The notes: generated from the sequence alone by a model not told the origin. DNA of 64,000 bases from CALXOJ01 sp034120015 (GCA_034120015.1 JAXEIF010000004.1:1-64000); one strand, 5' to 3'; shown: positions 43,911-52,083, counted from the first letter of the stretch. Numbers and translations: made by a program.

Positions 43911-45455
43911 ATGAAGAAGAAAAAGAAGGGAATTCCCTTAGTGGGAATTGTAATGATGGTGACGGCGTTGCTGCTGTTCGGATGCGATATCGATTACGTG
44001 AGGGATGTGATGTTGGATCGTGACGAATTGATTCTGTCTCTGCCTTCCGGAGAAAGGGCTGTTTTAACGGCAACCGTGCTGCCGGAATTCGCAGCCGAGA
44101 AAACGGTTCGTTGGAGCGTGGAACCGACCGGTATAGTGACGTTGATTGACAACAAAAACAGCACCTGTACGGTGATTCCCGTAGCGGACGGTACGGCAAC
44201 GGTGATTGCGACCGCCGTCGGGGGAAGGGGAGTATCCGGCGTGTGCCGCGTCAAAATCGCTTCCGCCCTCGACAATACCGCCCTTGTTGCGGCGGTGGGA
44301 AGTCAGTGCGGATGGACGGTAGAGACCGACGGCACAGTGAAGCTGACGACAGAGAATCTGGCGGCTATTCGAAAGGTGACGCAGTTGGATGTCAGCGGAA
44401 AATCGCTGAACGATCTGAGCGGCATTGAATGGTTCACCGGGTTGGAATCTCTGGACTGCAGCTCCAATACGCTGACTGAGATTGATATTTCAGGGAACGG
44501 GGTGCTGACGGAATTGAACTGCGCCGACAATCAGATGACTTTTTTGAAAATCCTGGCATACCCGGCATTAACGAGTTTGGATGTGTCGAATAATACAAAA
44601 ATGAAGAGTCTCGAATGCAGCAGGAATTTGAAGCTGACCGCACTGAGGGCGGCCGGCTGCACGGCTCTGACGAGTTTGGATTGTGCCGGCAACGCATTGA
44701 CATCTCTGGATGTGTCAGGCTGTACGGCACTGACGAATCTGTACTGCTATAACAACGGATTGACTTCTCTGGATGTAACGGCGAATACGAAATTGACGGG
44801 ACTGAACTGCCACAGCAACGCTCTGACCACCCTGAACGTGTCGGCAAACACAGCCCTGACGGGACTGGACTGCCGCAGCAACGCACTGACGGCATTGGAT
44901 GTGTCGGCTAACACAGCTTTGATGAGGCTTTACTGCGGTTCCAACCGGCTGACATCTCTGGATGTGAGTGCCAACACGGCGTTGACGAACCTTTCATGCG
45001 AATCCAATGCGCTGACTTCGCTGGATGTAACGGCGAATACGAAATTGACGGGACTGGACTGTCGCAGCAACGCACTGACGGCATTGGATGTGTCGGCTAA
45101 CACAGCTTTGATGAGGCTTTTCTGCGGTTCCAACCGGCTGACATCTCTGGATGTGAGTGCGAACACGGAACTGACAGACCTCTCCTGCGAATCCAATGCT
45201 CTGACTTCTCTGTATGTATCGAAGAATACGAAGCTGTCAGGTCTGTGGTGCCATTCCAATCGGTTGAAATTGTTGGATGTTACAGGAATCACGGGATTGA
45301 GACAACTGCTGTGCGGCAATCAGACATCCGACGGTAAAAAAGTACAGATACTGTTGCTGACGCTGACACCGGCGCAGCAAACGAAATGGAAAGAAATATG
45401 GAAAAAAACTTATAGGGAAGAAAATACCTATGTGTCCCTGAAAGTGATCGGCTGA
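43911..45455 (+). CDS. Ig-like/leucine-rich-repeat lipoprotein
   Basis: A 514-residue exported lipoprotein. Basic start, hydrophobic signal and lipobox LLFGC (about residues 22-26) are followed by a Big_2-like Ig domain (about 32-120), then about 15 leucine-rich repeats of 21 residues (LTSLDVSANTALTNLSCESNA type) and a C-terminal cap (about 455-514). The conserved Cys in each repeat sits on the concave ladder, as in other bacterial LRRs of this class. Start ATG 43911 is 6 bases after AAGGAG. Such surface lipoproteins often mediate adhesion (for example LrrA of T. denticola), but the ligand here is unknown. It is the intact paralog of the gene at 41667. Confidence 0.85.
   Translation: MKKKKKGIPLVGIVMMVTALLLFGCDIDYVRDVMLDRDELILSLPSGERAVLTATVLPEFAAEKTVRWSVEPTGIVTLIDNKNSTCTVIPVADGTATVIATAVGGRGVSGVCRVKIASALDNTALVAAVGSQCGWTVETDGTVKLTTENLAAIRKVTQLDVSGKSLNDLSGIEWFTGLESLDCSSNTLTEIDISGNGVLTELNCADNQMTFLKILAYPALTSLDVSNNTKMKSLECSRNLKLTALRAAGCTALTSLDCAGNALTSLDVSGCTALTNLYCYNNGLTSLDVTANTKLTGLNCHSNALTTLNVSANTALTGLDCRSNALTALDVSANTALMRLYCGSNRLTSLDVSANTALTNLSCESNALTSLDVTANTKLTGLDCRSNALTALDVSANTALMRLFCGSNRLTSLDVSANTELTDLSCESNALTSLYVSKNTKLSGLWCHSNRLKLLDVTGITGLRQLLCGNQTSDGKKVQILLLTLTPAQQTKWKEIWKKTYREENTYVSLKVIG
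44857..45234 (+). repeat. Tandem 189-bp duplication inside the LRR gene
   Basis: The stretch around 44857-45045 is repeated at 45046-45234 with an offset of exactly 189 bp (three 21-residue repeats). Within it, blocks such as the one from 44878 to about 44970 differ from their copy by only a few bases, far less than neighbouring repeats do. That indicates a recent in-frame duplication. Confidence 0.8.
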
Positions 45456-45476
45456 CTTGTTGTCCGGCTGTATGCC

Positions 45477-45506
45477 GGGACTGTCCGGAAGGACAGTCCC
45501 TTTTTT
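45477..45506 (+). terminator. Intrinsic terminator of the LRR lipoprotein gene
   Basis: Perfect stem GGGACTGTCC (45477-45486) / GGACAGTCCC (45491-45500) with GGAA loop, followed by T6. Confidence 0.93.
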
Positions 45507-45511
45507 GTAAG

Positions 45512-45537
45512 AGAGGGACGAAGTGATTCGTCCCTCT
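45512..45537 (-). terminator. Second perfect hairpin, probable minus-strand terminator for pgi
   Basis: AGAGGGACGAA (45512-45522) and TTCGTCCCTCT (45527-45537) form an 11-bp perfect stem with a GTGA loop, 37 bases beyond the end of pgi. The minus-strand side has no long T run, so its efficiency is uncertain. Confidence 0.55.
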
Positions 45538-45574
45538 TCATGAATTCGGACACTTTTGCGTCTGTCAGACGGCA

Positions 45575-47149
45575 TCAGCCGTTGAGAAGCGAGTCGAACG
45601 CTTTCAGATCGGGGCTCATGTCGCCGGAAAGGACTTTTTTGGTCAGTACTTTGCCGAGCTGAACGCCTTCCTGGTCGAAAGAGTTGAGGTTCCACAGGAA
45701 TCCCTGGAACATCACCTTGTTTTCGAAGTGAGCCAGCAGGGCGCCGAGAGCGCGGGCGGTCAGCTGTTTGCCGTAGATGAGGCTCGAATAGCGGTTGCCG
45801 GCAAACCGTTTGTTCGGATTGTCGTCTTCTTTACCGAGAGCGAAAGCGACCATCTGCGCGGTGAGGTTGGCGTTCAGTTTGCGCTGGCTGGTGCTGCCGT
45901 CGATGGAAAGGTCGTTTCCGGTCCGGTTGGCGGTGAATCCGATGAACTGCAGCGGAATCGTGTCGGTTCCCTGGTGGAGGAGCTGGTAGAAAGAGTGCTG
46001 ACCGTTGGTGCCCGGTTCGCCGAAAATAATCGGACCGGTGGGGTAGGCAACCGGTTTGCCGAAGCGGTTGACGCTTTTGCCGTTGCTTTCCATATCAAGC
46101 TGCTGCAGGTGGGCGGGGAATCGGATGAGAGCCTGGCTGTACGGTAAAACGGCGGTGGCGCCGAAACCGTGCATCCGCTCGTAAACGCCGATGAGGGCGT
46201 CGGTCAAAGCGGCGTTGGCAGTGATGTCCGGATTCAGAGCGTTGAGGTCGGCCTCGTGAGCACCGTCCAGAATGTCGGCAAAAACCTGCGGACCGAACGC
46301 CAGCGACAGCACGACGCCGCCGACAGCGGAGGTCGAAGAGTAGCGGCCGCCGATATAGTCATCGATATAAAAGGCATCGAGACAGTCGTCGGATTTGGCC
46401 AGCGGCGATGTGGCGGAGGTGACGGCCACCATGTGGCGGGAAGGTGTCAGCCCGGGGATAGCGGCATCGGCCATTTTTTTGAGAACGAAAGCCTGATTGG
46501 TCAGCGTTTCCTGCGTGGTGCCGCTTTTGGAAACCAGAATAAACAGGGTTGTTTCGTAATCAACACCGTTCAAAACGCCGTTGGCATCGTCGGGATCGAC
46601 ATTGGAGATGAAATCGGCCTCCATTTTCAGTGCGCCGGCCGCGGCCGCACCGTCTTTCAGAGCCAGATAGAGGGCACGGGGACCGAGGTCGGAGCCGCCG
46701 ATACCGATTTGAATGACTTTCCGAAAGCGTTTGCCGGTGGAACCTGTAACGGTGCCGTTATGCACTTTTTCGGCAAAAGCAGCGATACGCTGCTGCTGTT
46801 CGCGGTAGAAGGCCCCGAGATCGTGGCCGTCGGCCGTGACGGAACCGGCGCATTCGCCGCGGGTCAGCTGGTGCATAACCAGACGCTTTTCCCCCGTATT
46901 CATCACTTCGCCGGAAAGCAGCATTTTATACTTATCGATAACCTGCTGCTCGTCGGCCAGTTTCTGCAACAGTGAAAACGAAGCGTCCGTGACGGGACGG
47001 CAGGCGTAGTTGAATGTCAGGCCGCCTCCGACGGGAATGTTCGACCGGAGAATGCGTTCGGCATTCAGTTCTTTGTGTAAATCGGCCGGTGCGGCGGCTT
47101 TGAGAGCTGCGTACGACGGCGCTTTGTCCAGATTCTTGAATTCAGTCAT
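45575..47149 (-). CDS. pgi: Glucose-6-phosphate isomerase
   Basis: A 524-residue SIS-fold isomerase interconverting glucose-6-phosphate and fructose-6-phosphate. Family motifs are present: IGIGGSDLGPRALYLAL, VSKSGTTQETLTN, GGRYSSTSAVGGV and GEPGTNGQHSFYQLLHQGT, followed by the active-site C-terminal lysine region (ALLAHFENKVMFQG; QEGVQLGK). Start behind GAGAGG. The gene is upstream-adjacent to xseB but has its own site. It feeds glycolysis and, in reverse, the glgC-glgA glycogen route. Confidence 0.97.
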   Translation of the reverse strand: MTEFKNLDKAPSYAALKAAAPADLHKELNAERILRSNIPVGGGLTFNYACRPVTDASFSLLQKLADEQQVIDKYKMLLSGEVMNTGEKRLVMHQLTRGECAGSVTADGHDLGAFYREQQQRIAAFAEKVHNGTVTGSTGKRFRKVIQIGIGGSDLGPRALYLALKDGAAAAGALKMEADFISNVDPDDANGVLNGVDYETTLFILVSKSGTTQETLTNQAFVLKKMADAAIPGLTPSRHMVAVTSATSPLAKSDDCLDAFYIDDYIGGRYSSTSAVGGVVLSLAFGPQVFADILDGAHEADLNALNPDITANAALTDALIGVYERMHGFGATAVLPYSQALIRFPAHLQQLDMESNGKSVNRFGKPVAYPTGPIIFGEPGTNGQHSFYQLLHQGTDTIPLQFIGFTANRTGNDLSIDGSTSQRKLNANLTAQMVAFALGKEDDNPNKRFAGNRYSSLIYGKQLTARALGALLAHFENKVMFQGFLWNLNSFDQEGVQLGKVLTKKVLSGDMSPDLKAFDSLLNG

Positions 47150-47194
47150 AATTACCTCTCTTTTATATCGATTCCGCGGAGCGGATTCGCTTCT

Positions 47195-47428
47195 TCAGTC
47201 GGCCTCGCCGTCGAAAGCGGCAAACGACGGTGCTTCGTCGCTGCTGTCGGCAGGCGTGGTCAGAACCGCAATTTCGGCTTCGGCCTCGGCAAGCACCTTT
47301 TCCAGCTCTTCGGCCAGTCTGATGCCTTTGCGGTATTTTTTCAGCGCCTCTTCGAGAGAGACGGTGCCGGAAGCCAGCTCGTCGTTGATGGCCTCCAATT
47401 CTTCCATTTTGGCTTCGAAATCTTTCAT
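47195..47428 (-). CDS. xseB: Exodeoxyribonuclease VII small subunit
   Basis: A 77-residue protein with the XseB pattern (DFEAKMEELEAINDELASGTVSLEEALKKYRKGI). It stabilises and activates XseA. I start it at ATG 47428, behind GGAGGAGAA; the frame upstream overlaps xseA and is not coding. Its start overlaps the xseA stop by ATGA, so the two subunits are translated in step. The C-terminal 12 or so residues are acidic. Confidence 0.93.
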   Translation of the reverse strand: MKDFEAKMEELEAINDELASGTVSLEEALKKYRKGIRLAEELEKVLAEAEAEIAVLTTPADSSDEAPSFAAFDGEAD

Positions 47429-48651
47429 ATCGGATTCTCCTCCGTGCGGACCTTGCGGGTTCCGTCGGCAAATTGCAGGGTGAGAGACTGATTTTCGGCG
47501 AGAGATGCGGCCCGGGTGACCGGATGGCCCTTTTCGTCGAAAACCAGCGTGTATCCTTTCGAGAGGATGTAGAGCGGCGACTCTTTTTCCAGCCGCATCC
47601 GTTCGTAGTCGAGGCGGCGGCGGGCATCGGCGGAGACGGCTCTGACAAGCGCCGGCAGCTGCTGTTTCAGGCGGTCGAGATTTTGGGCGGGCGTTTGCAG
47701 GCGGCGGACAAAAAGTTCCGTCAGCCGGGAGGCGCCGCAACGGTCAAGCAGCGCCCGCTGCCGTTCGGCGGTGATTTTCAAAGCGGCCGCCATGCGGCTG
47801 CGGGATTCGGCAACCGCTTTGCGGCTGCGGTCGTAGTTCAGACAGATGTCGTCGGCCGCGGCTGTCGGCGTGGCGCTGCGGTGATCGGCGGCAAAGTCGC
47901 ACAGCGGTGTATCGGGTTCGTGCCCCACCGCCGAAATGACCGGAATCTCCGATGCGGCCACCGCGCGCACCACGCTTTCATCGGAGAACGGCAGCAGATC
48001 TTCCGGCGAACCGCCGCCCCGCCCGACAATCAAAACATCGCAAAGGCGGTACCGGTTGGCCTGCCGGATGCGCGCCGTCAACGAAGCGGCCGCCTCCGTC
48101 CCCTGAACGGCGGCCGGCAGCAGAATCACTTTTAACGGTGCCCGGTGGCTATTAATCCGCGTACAGATGTCGTGAAACACTTTCCCCTCGGCGGAGGTGA
48201 TGATGCCCACCGTTTGCGGGTAGGGCGGCAGTGCGCGTTTGCGGCCGCTGTCGAAAAGCCCTTCGGCATAGAGGCGCTGTTTCAGTTCCTCCAGCTGCCG
48301 CAAAAGGTCGCCGCGGCCGGCCGGAACAATATCGTCGGCAATGAGCTGATAAGAACTGCGGGCGTCGTAAGCGGTGATGCGCCCCGTTGCCCGAATCAGA
48401 TCGCCGACAGCCGGCCTGCGCATCTGCGGCGGGCGGCGGTAGGAAAAACGGACAACCGTCAGCAGCGCCGGCGACAGACGGTCTTTCAGCGATAAATACC
48501 AGTGACCGGCAGACGATTCGGAAAACGACGACACTTCCCCCTCGACCGTCACCCGGCCGATGCCCGATTCGAGAATCAGTTTAATCTGTTGGGAAAGCGC
48601 GGTCACCGAGAGCACTTCCTCCCGAACCTCGCCGAATAATCCGCCCTGCAT
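47425..48651 (-). CDS. xseA: Exodeoxyribonuclease VII large subunit
   Basis: A protein of about 408 residues with an N-terminal OB fold (about 12-100; VTVEGEVSSFSESSAGHWYLSLKD), the central nuclease domain with the conserved VGRGGGSPEDLLPFSDE and HEPDTPLCDFAADHRSATPTA, and a C-terminal coiled coil. It degrades single-stranded DNA from both ends. Start is uncertain: ATG 48651 has a perfect promoter only 6 bases upstream and no ribosome binding site, whereas an in-frame GTG at 48603 (leading into TALSQQ) has GGGAGGAA nearby. Confidence 0.93.
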   Translation of the reverse strand: MQGGLFGEVREEVLSVTALSQQIKLILESGIGRVTVEGEVSSFSESSAGHWYLSLKDRLSPALLTVVRFSYRRPPQMRRPAVGDLIRATGRITAYDARSSYQLIADDIVPAGRGDLLRQLEELKQRLYAEGLFDSGRKRALPPYPQTVGIITSAEGKVFHDICTRINSHRAPLKVILLPAAVQGTEAAASLTARIRQANRYRLCDVLIVGRGGGSPEDLLPFSDESVVRAVAASEIPVISAVGHEPDTPLCDFAADHRSATPTAAADDICLNYDRSRKAVAESRSRMAAALKITAERQRALLDRCGASRLTELFVRRLQTPAQNLDRLKQQLPALVRAVSADARRRLDYERMRLEKESPLYILSKGYTLVFDEKGHPVTRAASLAENQSLTLQFADGTRKVRTEENPI

Positions 48652-48657
48652 ACCCGC

Positions 48658-48686
48658 ATTATAGCGAATGAAACGGAGAATTTCAA
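48658..48686 (-). promoter_or_regulatory. Strong sigma-70 promoter of xseA-xseB, spaced for a leaderless transcript
   Basis: On the minus strand TTGAAA (48686-48681), 17-bp spacer, TATAAT (48663-48658). The -10 ends 6 bases before the ATG at 48651, so initiation would fall on the A of the start codon. Confidence 0.65.
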
Positions 48687-48725
48687 TCATCCGAAGGAGC
48701 CGGAACCGGAAAGAAAAGAGACAGT

Positions 48726-49022
48726 CTATTCGGTTTGTCCGTTATTGGCGCGCACCAGATCGTCGATAATCTGCTGCAGATGGGTCAGTTGTGTTTCGGA
48801 AAGCCCGGAGACTTCGAGATAACGCCGTGTTTCGAGCCCGAGAAGATAGTCGGTGCTGACGGAAAAAAGACGCGCCAGTTTCAGCAGCATATCGATTGAC
48901 GGCTGAATGTTGTCGTTTTCCCAATTCGAAACACTCTGTTTCGAAATACCGAGTCTGGCCGCCAGGTCGACCTGACTCATCCCGTTGAGAATGCGCAGTT
49001 TTTTAATCTGTTCGTTCAGCAT
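48726..49022 (-). CDS. XRE/Cro-type helix-turn-helix regulator
   Basis: A 98-residue protein with an N-terminal HTH_3 domain (about 4-60): LRILNGMSQVDLAARLGISKQSVSNWENDN is the helix-turn-helix, ending with FSVSTDYLLG typical of phage-type Cro/CI-like regulators. The short C-terminal tail (about 65-98) is helical and may be a dimerisation arm. It faces the PEGA lipoprotein gene at 49164 across a 141-bp gap that contains a 14-bp palindrome. Self-regulation and control of that gene are inferred. Confidence 0.85.
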   Translation of the reverse strand: MLNEQIKKLRILNGMSQVDLAARLGISKQSVSNWENDNIQPSIDMLLKLARLFSVSTDYLLGLETRRYLEVSGLSETQLTHLQQIIDDLVRANNGQTE

Positions 49023-49072
49023 AATATTTACCCGGCCTCAAATTCGCAGTTTCCTTCATTATATTTTTTCAC

Positions 49073-49101
49073 TTGACAAAATAAAAATACTATAGTATTG
49101 T
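49073..49101 (+). promoter_or_regulatory. Promoter with embedded 14-bp palindromic operator upstream of the PEGA lipoprotein gene
   Basis: TTGACA (49073-49078) and TATTGT (49096-49101) are 17 bp apart. The perfect palindrome AATACTATAGTATT (49086-49099) covers the spacer and most of the -10, the usual place for a repressor of the XRE family. The adjacent XRE gene is the natural candidate. Confidence 0.6.
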
Positions 49102-49163
49102 AAAAATGGATTACGGAAAAGGTTTTCGTAATATCGACATTGATTTGAAAAGGAGAGTTATTT

Positions 49164-49511
49164 ATGAAAAACTTACTGGTTGCGATTCTTGCTGCAATGA
49201 TGTTTTCCGGTTGTGTGACAAGAGTCTTTTTCGATTCCTCCGAAGAAGGAGCCGAGGTTTATCTCGACGGTGAGAAATTGGGCGTCACACCGTTTTCGGC
49301 CGAGATTTCCGCTTATGCCTGGTATGATCCCTTTGTTGTCATCAAAAAAGAAGGGTATAAAGATTTGAAAACGGAACTGAAGAAAGCTCCGCGAGCCGGT
49401 AATATCGCGGCAGGTGTGATTTTCATTGGCGCACTGCCTATTTCGATGCCGTGTCTGTTTACCTGTTACGGACCGGACAAAAGACAGTATTTCGAACTTG
49501 AAAAAGAATAG
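49164..49511 (+). CDS. PEGA-domain lipoprotein
   Basis: A 115-residue lipoprotein: signal peptide with lipobox FSGC (Cys18), then a PEGA domain (about 25-72) with FFDSSEEGAEVYLDGEKLGVTPFS and the VVIKKEGYKDLK strand. A hydrophobic segment follows (about 76-98, GNIAAGVIFIGALPISM). PEGA domains are surface-layer or carbohydrate-associated beta modules with no catalysis. Start behind AAAAGGAGAG. It ends at a good terminator, so it is a single-gene unit under the putative XRE control. Confidence 0.82.
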   Translation: MKNLLVAILAAMMFSGCVTRVFFDSSEEGAEVYLDGEKLGVTPFSAEISAYAWYDPFVVIKKEGYKDLKTELKKAPRAGNIAAGVIFIGALPISMPCLFTCYGPDKRQYFELEKE

Positions 49512-49531
49512 AAATGATTTACCGGTTTGAG

Positions 49532-49555
49532 AGCGGAGCTTCGGCTCCGCTTTTC
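49532..49555 (+). terminator. Intrinsic terminator of the PEGA lipoprotein gene
   Basis: AGCGGAGC (49532-49539), TTCG tetraloop, GCTCCGCT (49544-49551), then TTTTCTTATTT. Confidence 0.88.
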
Positions 49556-49580
49556 TTATTTATACGTATACAGATATGAA

Positions 49581-49609
49581 TTGATTTTTGAACGATATAG
49601 AGGTATAAT
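49581..49609 (+). promoter_or_regulatory. Promoter of the two-gene unit 49632-50401
   Basis: TTGATT (49581-49586), 17 bp, TATAAT (49604-49609), 22 bases before the ATG at 49632 and directly after the preceding terminator. Confidence 0.55.
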
Positions 49610-49631
49610 CGGACAGAGAGGAGAAAAAACA

Positions 49632-49922
49632 ATGAGAAAATCGACATACACGTTTTTGTATGAAACATTGTCGCTTTGCGCGTTGCCCGGTTTTATTTTT
49701 GCGGCTTATGTTGTCTTTGTCAAAGGAGCAGATGCTTCTTTTGAGTTTTTCGTATTTTGTTTTGCGACATTGATTATCAATGTCATCGTCGGCGTTCAGA
49801 TTGCCAAAAAGATTGACGAAAAGTGCCGTTTTGTATGGCGGTATAAAGACGACCCCGACATAAAGCCGATTATCGAAGAAAACATCAAAGTATACAAGGG
49901 CGAAGAGGGAAAAGCGGAATGA
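49632..49922 (+). CDS. Small membrane protein, function unknown
   Basis: A 96-residue protein with two membrane segments (about 12-31 and 38-58) and a charged cytoplasmic tail (DEKCRFVWRYKDDPDIKPI). The ATG at 49632 follows GAGAGGAGAAAA; the longer frame that begins in the terminator region is not used. The stop overlaps the next start by ATGA. No family recognised. Confidence 0.72.
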   Translation: MRKSTYTFLYETLSLCALPGFIFAAYVVFVKGADASFEFFVFCFATLIINVIVGVQIAKKIDEKCRFVWRYKDDPDIKPIIEENIKVYKGEEGKAE

Positions 49923-50401
49923 AAAAGTTTCTTGTGATTTTAATGCTGATTGTTTCAGCTGCCGTCTTTGGGCAGGAGGCGAAAGAAGATGTTTTCGACC
50001 TTTCCGATGACGTCTTGACGGAGAACGAAAAGAACTGTCTCGATTTCTACAATAACCACTGGCCGAAAGAGAGGGAATCGGCAAAGAAAATGCTTGTCGA
50101 GATGATGGATCTTTTTGACGGATTGGAAAAACGTGACGCTTATGCAGAAGAATTCCGGCCGATTTTTTCGGAAATTGTTTACGGAGACGAATTTTTGGTG
50201 ATGGCGGAATTGTGGCAAGAGGGATTTATTCCCAATTTCAGCGCAATGGCGGCTCTTTGTAATATTTGTTTAATTGCCAATGATGATTTATCGGATCAAA
50301 CAATTGTTAAAGGATACAAAATACTGAAGAAATATTGTGAAGAGGAGAGAGAGTTTCCCGTTACTTTGGGAACGTCGTTATATCACGACATTTATAAATA
50401 A
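49919..50401 (+). CDS. Secreted protein of unknown function
   Basis: A 160-residue protein with a clear signal peptide (MKKFLVILMLIVSAAVFGQ, cleavage near residue 18-19) and a helical, acidic mature part containing three Cys (ALCNICLIAND and KKYCEEE). There is no lipobox, so it should be periplasmic or secreted. It is coupled to the preceding small membrane protein gene and ends at a terminator. Confidence 0.75.
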   Translation: MKKFLVILMLIVSAAVFGQEAKEDVFDLSDDVLTENEKNCLDFYNNHWPKERESAKKMLVEMMDLFDGLEKRDAYAEEFRPIFSEIVYGDEFLVMAELWQEGFIPNFSAMAALCNICLIANDDLSDQTIVKGYKILKKYCEEEREFPVTLGTSLYHDIYK

Positions 50402-50430
50402 AAAATTTCTTTTTTGACAAAAAACAGAGG

Positions 50431-50464
50431 CCTTCACTGCGCTATATACAGTGGAGGTTTTTTT
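50431..50464 (+). terminator. Intrinsic terminator after the secreted-protein gene
   Basis: CCTTCACTG (50431-50439) pairs with CAGTGGAGG (50449-50457) with one G-U pair, 9-base loop, then T7. The rest of the gap up to 50604 holds no clear promoter or gene. Confidence 0.85.
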
Positions 50465-50604
50465 ACGGGATGTGATTGGAACCGTTGCCGAAAAGCCGTC
50501 CGGTTTTGCTTTTTTGCGGACAGTCCGGAGGGGAGTCCGAAATTCTTTCCGCAAAAAGAGTTTCTTTTTTCCCCGTTTTCTGATATGCTGTAAAAGAGAC
50601 GATT

Positions 50605-52083
50605 ATGAAATGGATTGCCGTCATTGACAGTTTATCAGACAACCGGTTTGCGCGTGAGTCGGTTTTTGAGGGTCGCAGTGCCGAACAGCTGTGCGCCGAT
50701 GCGGTGCTTTCTCTGAAGGAGGAGGCGGATATCGTGCGCCTGGTGCGCCCCGGCGAAGCGGCCTCGTACGGCGACGGGATTCGGACGCAAGAGGTTGCGG
50801 CCGGCGATGCAGAGTCCTGGTTTGCCGCGTTGGAAACCGTTTGTGCCGGATATGATGCGCTGCTGCGTGTCTGCGGCGATGCGCCGTTTGCCGATCCGGA
50901 ACTGATGCGCAAAACCATGAACGAACATGTCGAAACGGCGGCCGATTTTACCTACGGCGAAGGGTTTCCTTCGGGATTATGTCCCGAAACGGTCGAAACC
51001 GATCTGCTGCCGGTTCTGGCGGGGCTCAACAAAGAAGCGCCGCTGCCGCACCGTTCGCTGTTCCCGTATTTTGAAAAACAGATTAACGATTACGATATTT
51101 CCGTGGTGATTGCGCCGCACGACAACCGCCGGCTGCGGCTGTCATTGTATGCCGATTCGTTTCGCCGGCTGCAGCTGCTGCGCCGGCTGGCGGCCGCCGC
51201 AAACGGATCTGTGACCGAGGCCTTTATCAATGCAAACGAAAAGCTGCTTTTAACGGCGCCCGCCTTCTACCCCGTGCAGATTGTCGATGCCCGTGTTCAG
51301 TCGCCGGTTTACCTGCCGAAAGAGCTGTCGGCCGCGGCGGGCAGCGGTACCGAGATGCCGCCGGAACGTTTCCGGCAGCTGCTTGAGACGGCGGCGGAAA
51401 TCAGCGGCACCTTTGCCGTTTCCCTTTCGATGAACGGCGACCCGGTCTGTCACAGCCGCGTATACGAAATGATCGAAGCGGCGCTGGCGTCACAGGCATC
51501 GACCGTTTTAATCGAAACGGCGGGGCTGCGCTGGGACACTGCCCGTGTCGAAGAACTGACCAGCAAAGGCAACGGACGGCTGGTCTGGATTGTGCTGCTG
51601 GATGCGGCCGATGCGCAGGAGTATCGGGCGTTGCGCGGCGACGGCTTCGAAGAGGCCAATGCTTTTGCCGAAAAAATGACGGCGGCCTTTCCCGGCTGCG
51701 TTTATGTGCAGGCGCTCCGTCTGAAAGGGTATGAAGAAACGGTGGACCGCTTTTACCGCGTTTGGAGTGCCAAAACATCCGGTGTGATTATTCAGAAACA
51801 CGACACTTATGGCGGGCTGGTGCCGGAAATGAAAGCGGTCGATCTTTCGCCGCTGCTGCGCTACCCGTGCTGGCACCTCAAGCGGGAGCTGCCGGTTTTG
51901 GCCGACGGTACGGTGCCGATGTGCGCCGACGATTTGACCCGGACGGTTGTCCGCGGCAATCTGTTTACCGACAGTCGGGAGACGATTTTCGAATCGATCC
52001 GCCGTCAGTACGAAGAACAGACGGAAGGACATTATCACGGAATCTGCGGAGGATGCGATGAGTATTATACATTCCATTTCTGA
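50605..52083 (+). CDS. Spiro-SPASM-like protein (degenerate nucleotidyltransferase + degenerate radical SAM + SPASM)
   Basis: A 492-residue protein in three parts. Residues 1-150 resemble the neighbouring SpsF-type nucleotidyltransferase (ALLRVCGDAPFADPELM against WILRATGDNPFVSPVLA) but lack its nucleotide-binding Arg/Lys loop. Residues about 220-400 look like a radical-SAM TIM barrel without the CxxxCxxC cluster motif. Residues about 410-492 form a SPASM-type domain with four conserved cysteines (RYPCWHL, VPMCADD, GICGGCDEY), enough for an auxiliary iron-sulfur cluster. I recall a family restricted to spirochetes named spiro-SPASM (TIGR04321) and think this is a member. It heads the coupled cluster; catalysis is unknown. 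Confidence 0.75.
   Translation: MKWIAVIDSLSDNRFARESVFEGRSAEQLCADAVLSLKEEADIVRLVRPGEAASYGDGIRTQEVAAGDAESWFAALETVCAGYDALLRVCGDAPFADPELMRKTMNEHVETAADFTYGEGFPSGLCPETVETDLLPVLAGLNKEAPLPHRSLFPYFEKQINDYDISVVIAPHDNRRLRLSLYADSFRRLQLLRRLAAAANGSVTEAFINANEKLLLTAPAFYPVQIVDARVQSPVYLPKELSAAAGSGTEMPPERFRQLLETAAEISGTFAVSLSMNGDPVCHSRVYEMIEAALASQASTVLIETAGLRWDTARVEELTSKGNGRLVWIVLLDAADAQEYRALRGDGFEEANAFAEKMTAAFPGCVYVQALRLKGYEETVDRFYRVWSAKTSGVIIQKHDTYGGLVPEMKAVDLSPLLRYPCWHLKRELPVLADGTVPMCADDLTRTVVRGNLFTDSRETIFESIRRQYEEQTEGHYHGICGGCDEYYTFHF

Noticed and set aside
50605..52083. Active radical-SAM maturase with a nearby peptide substrate (RiPP system)
   Set aside because: I see no CxxxCxxC motif and no short Cys- or Gly-rich precursor gene next to it.
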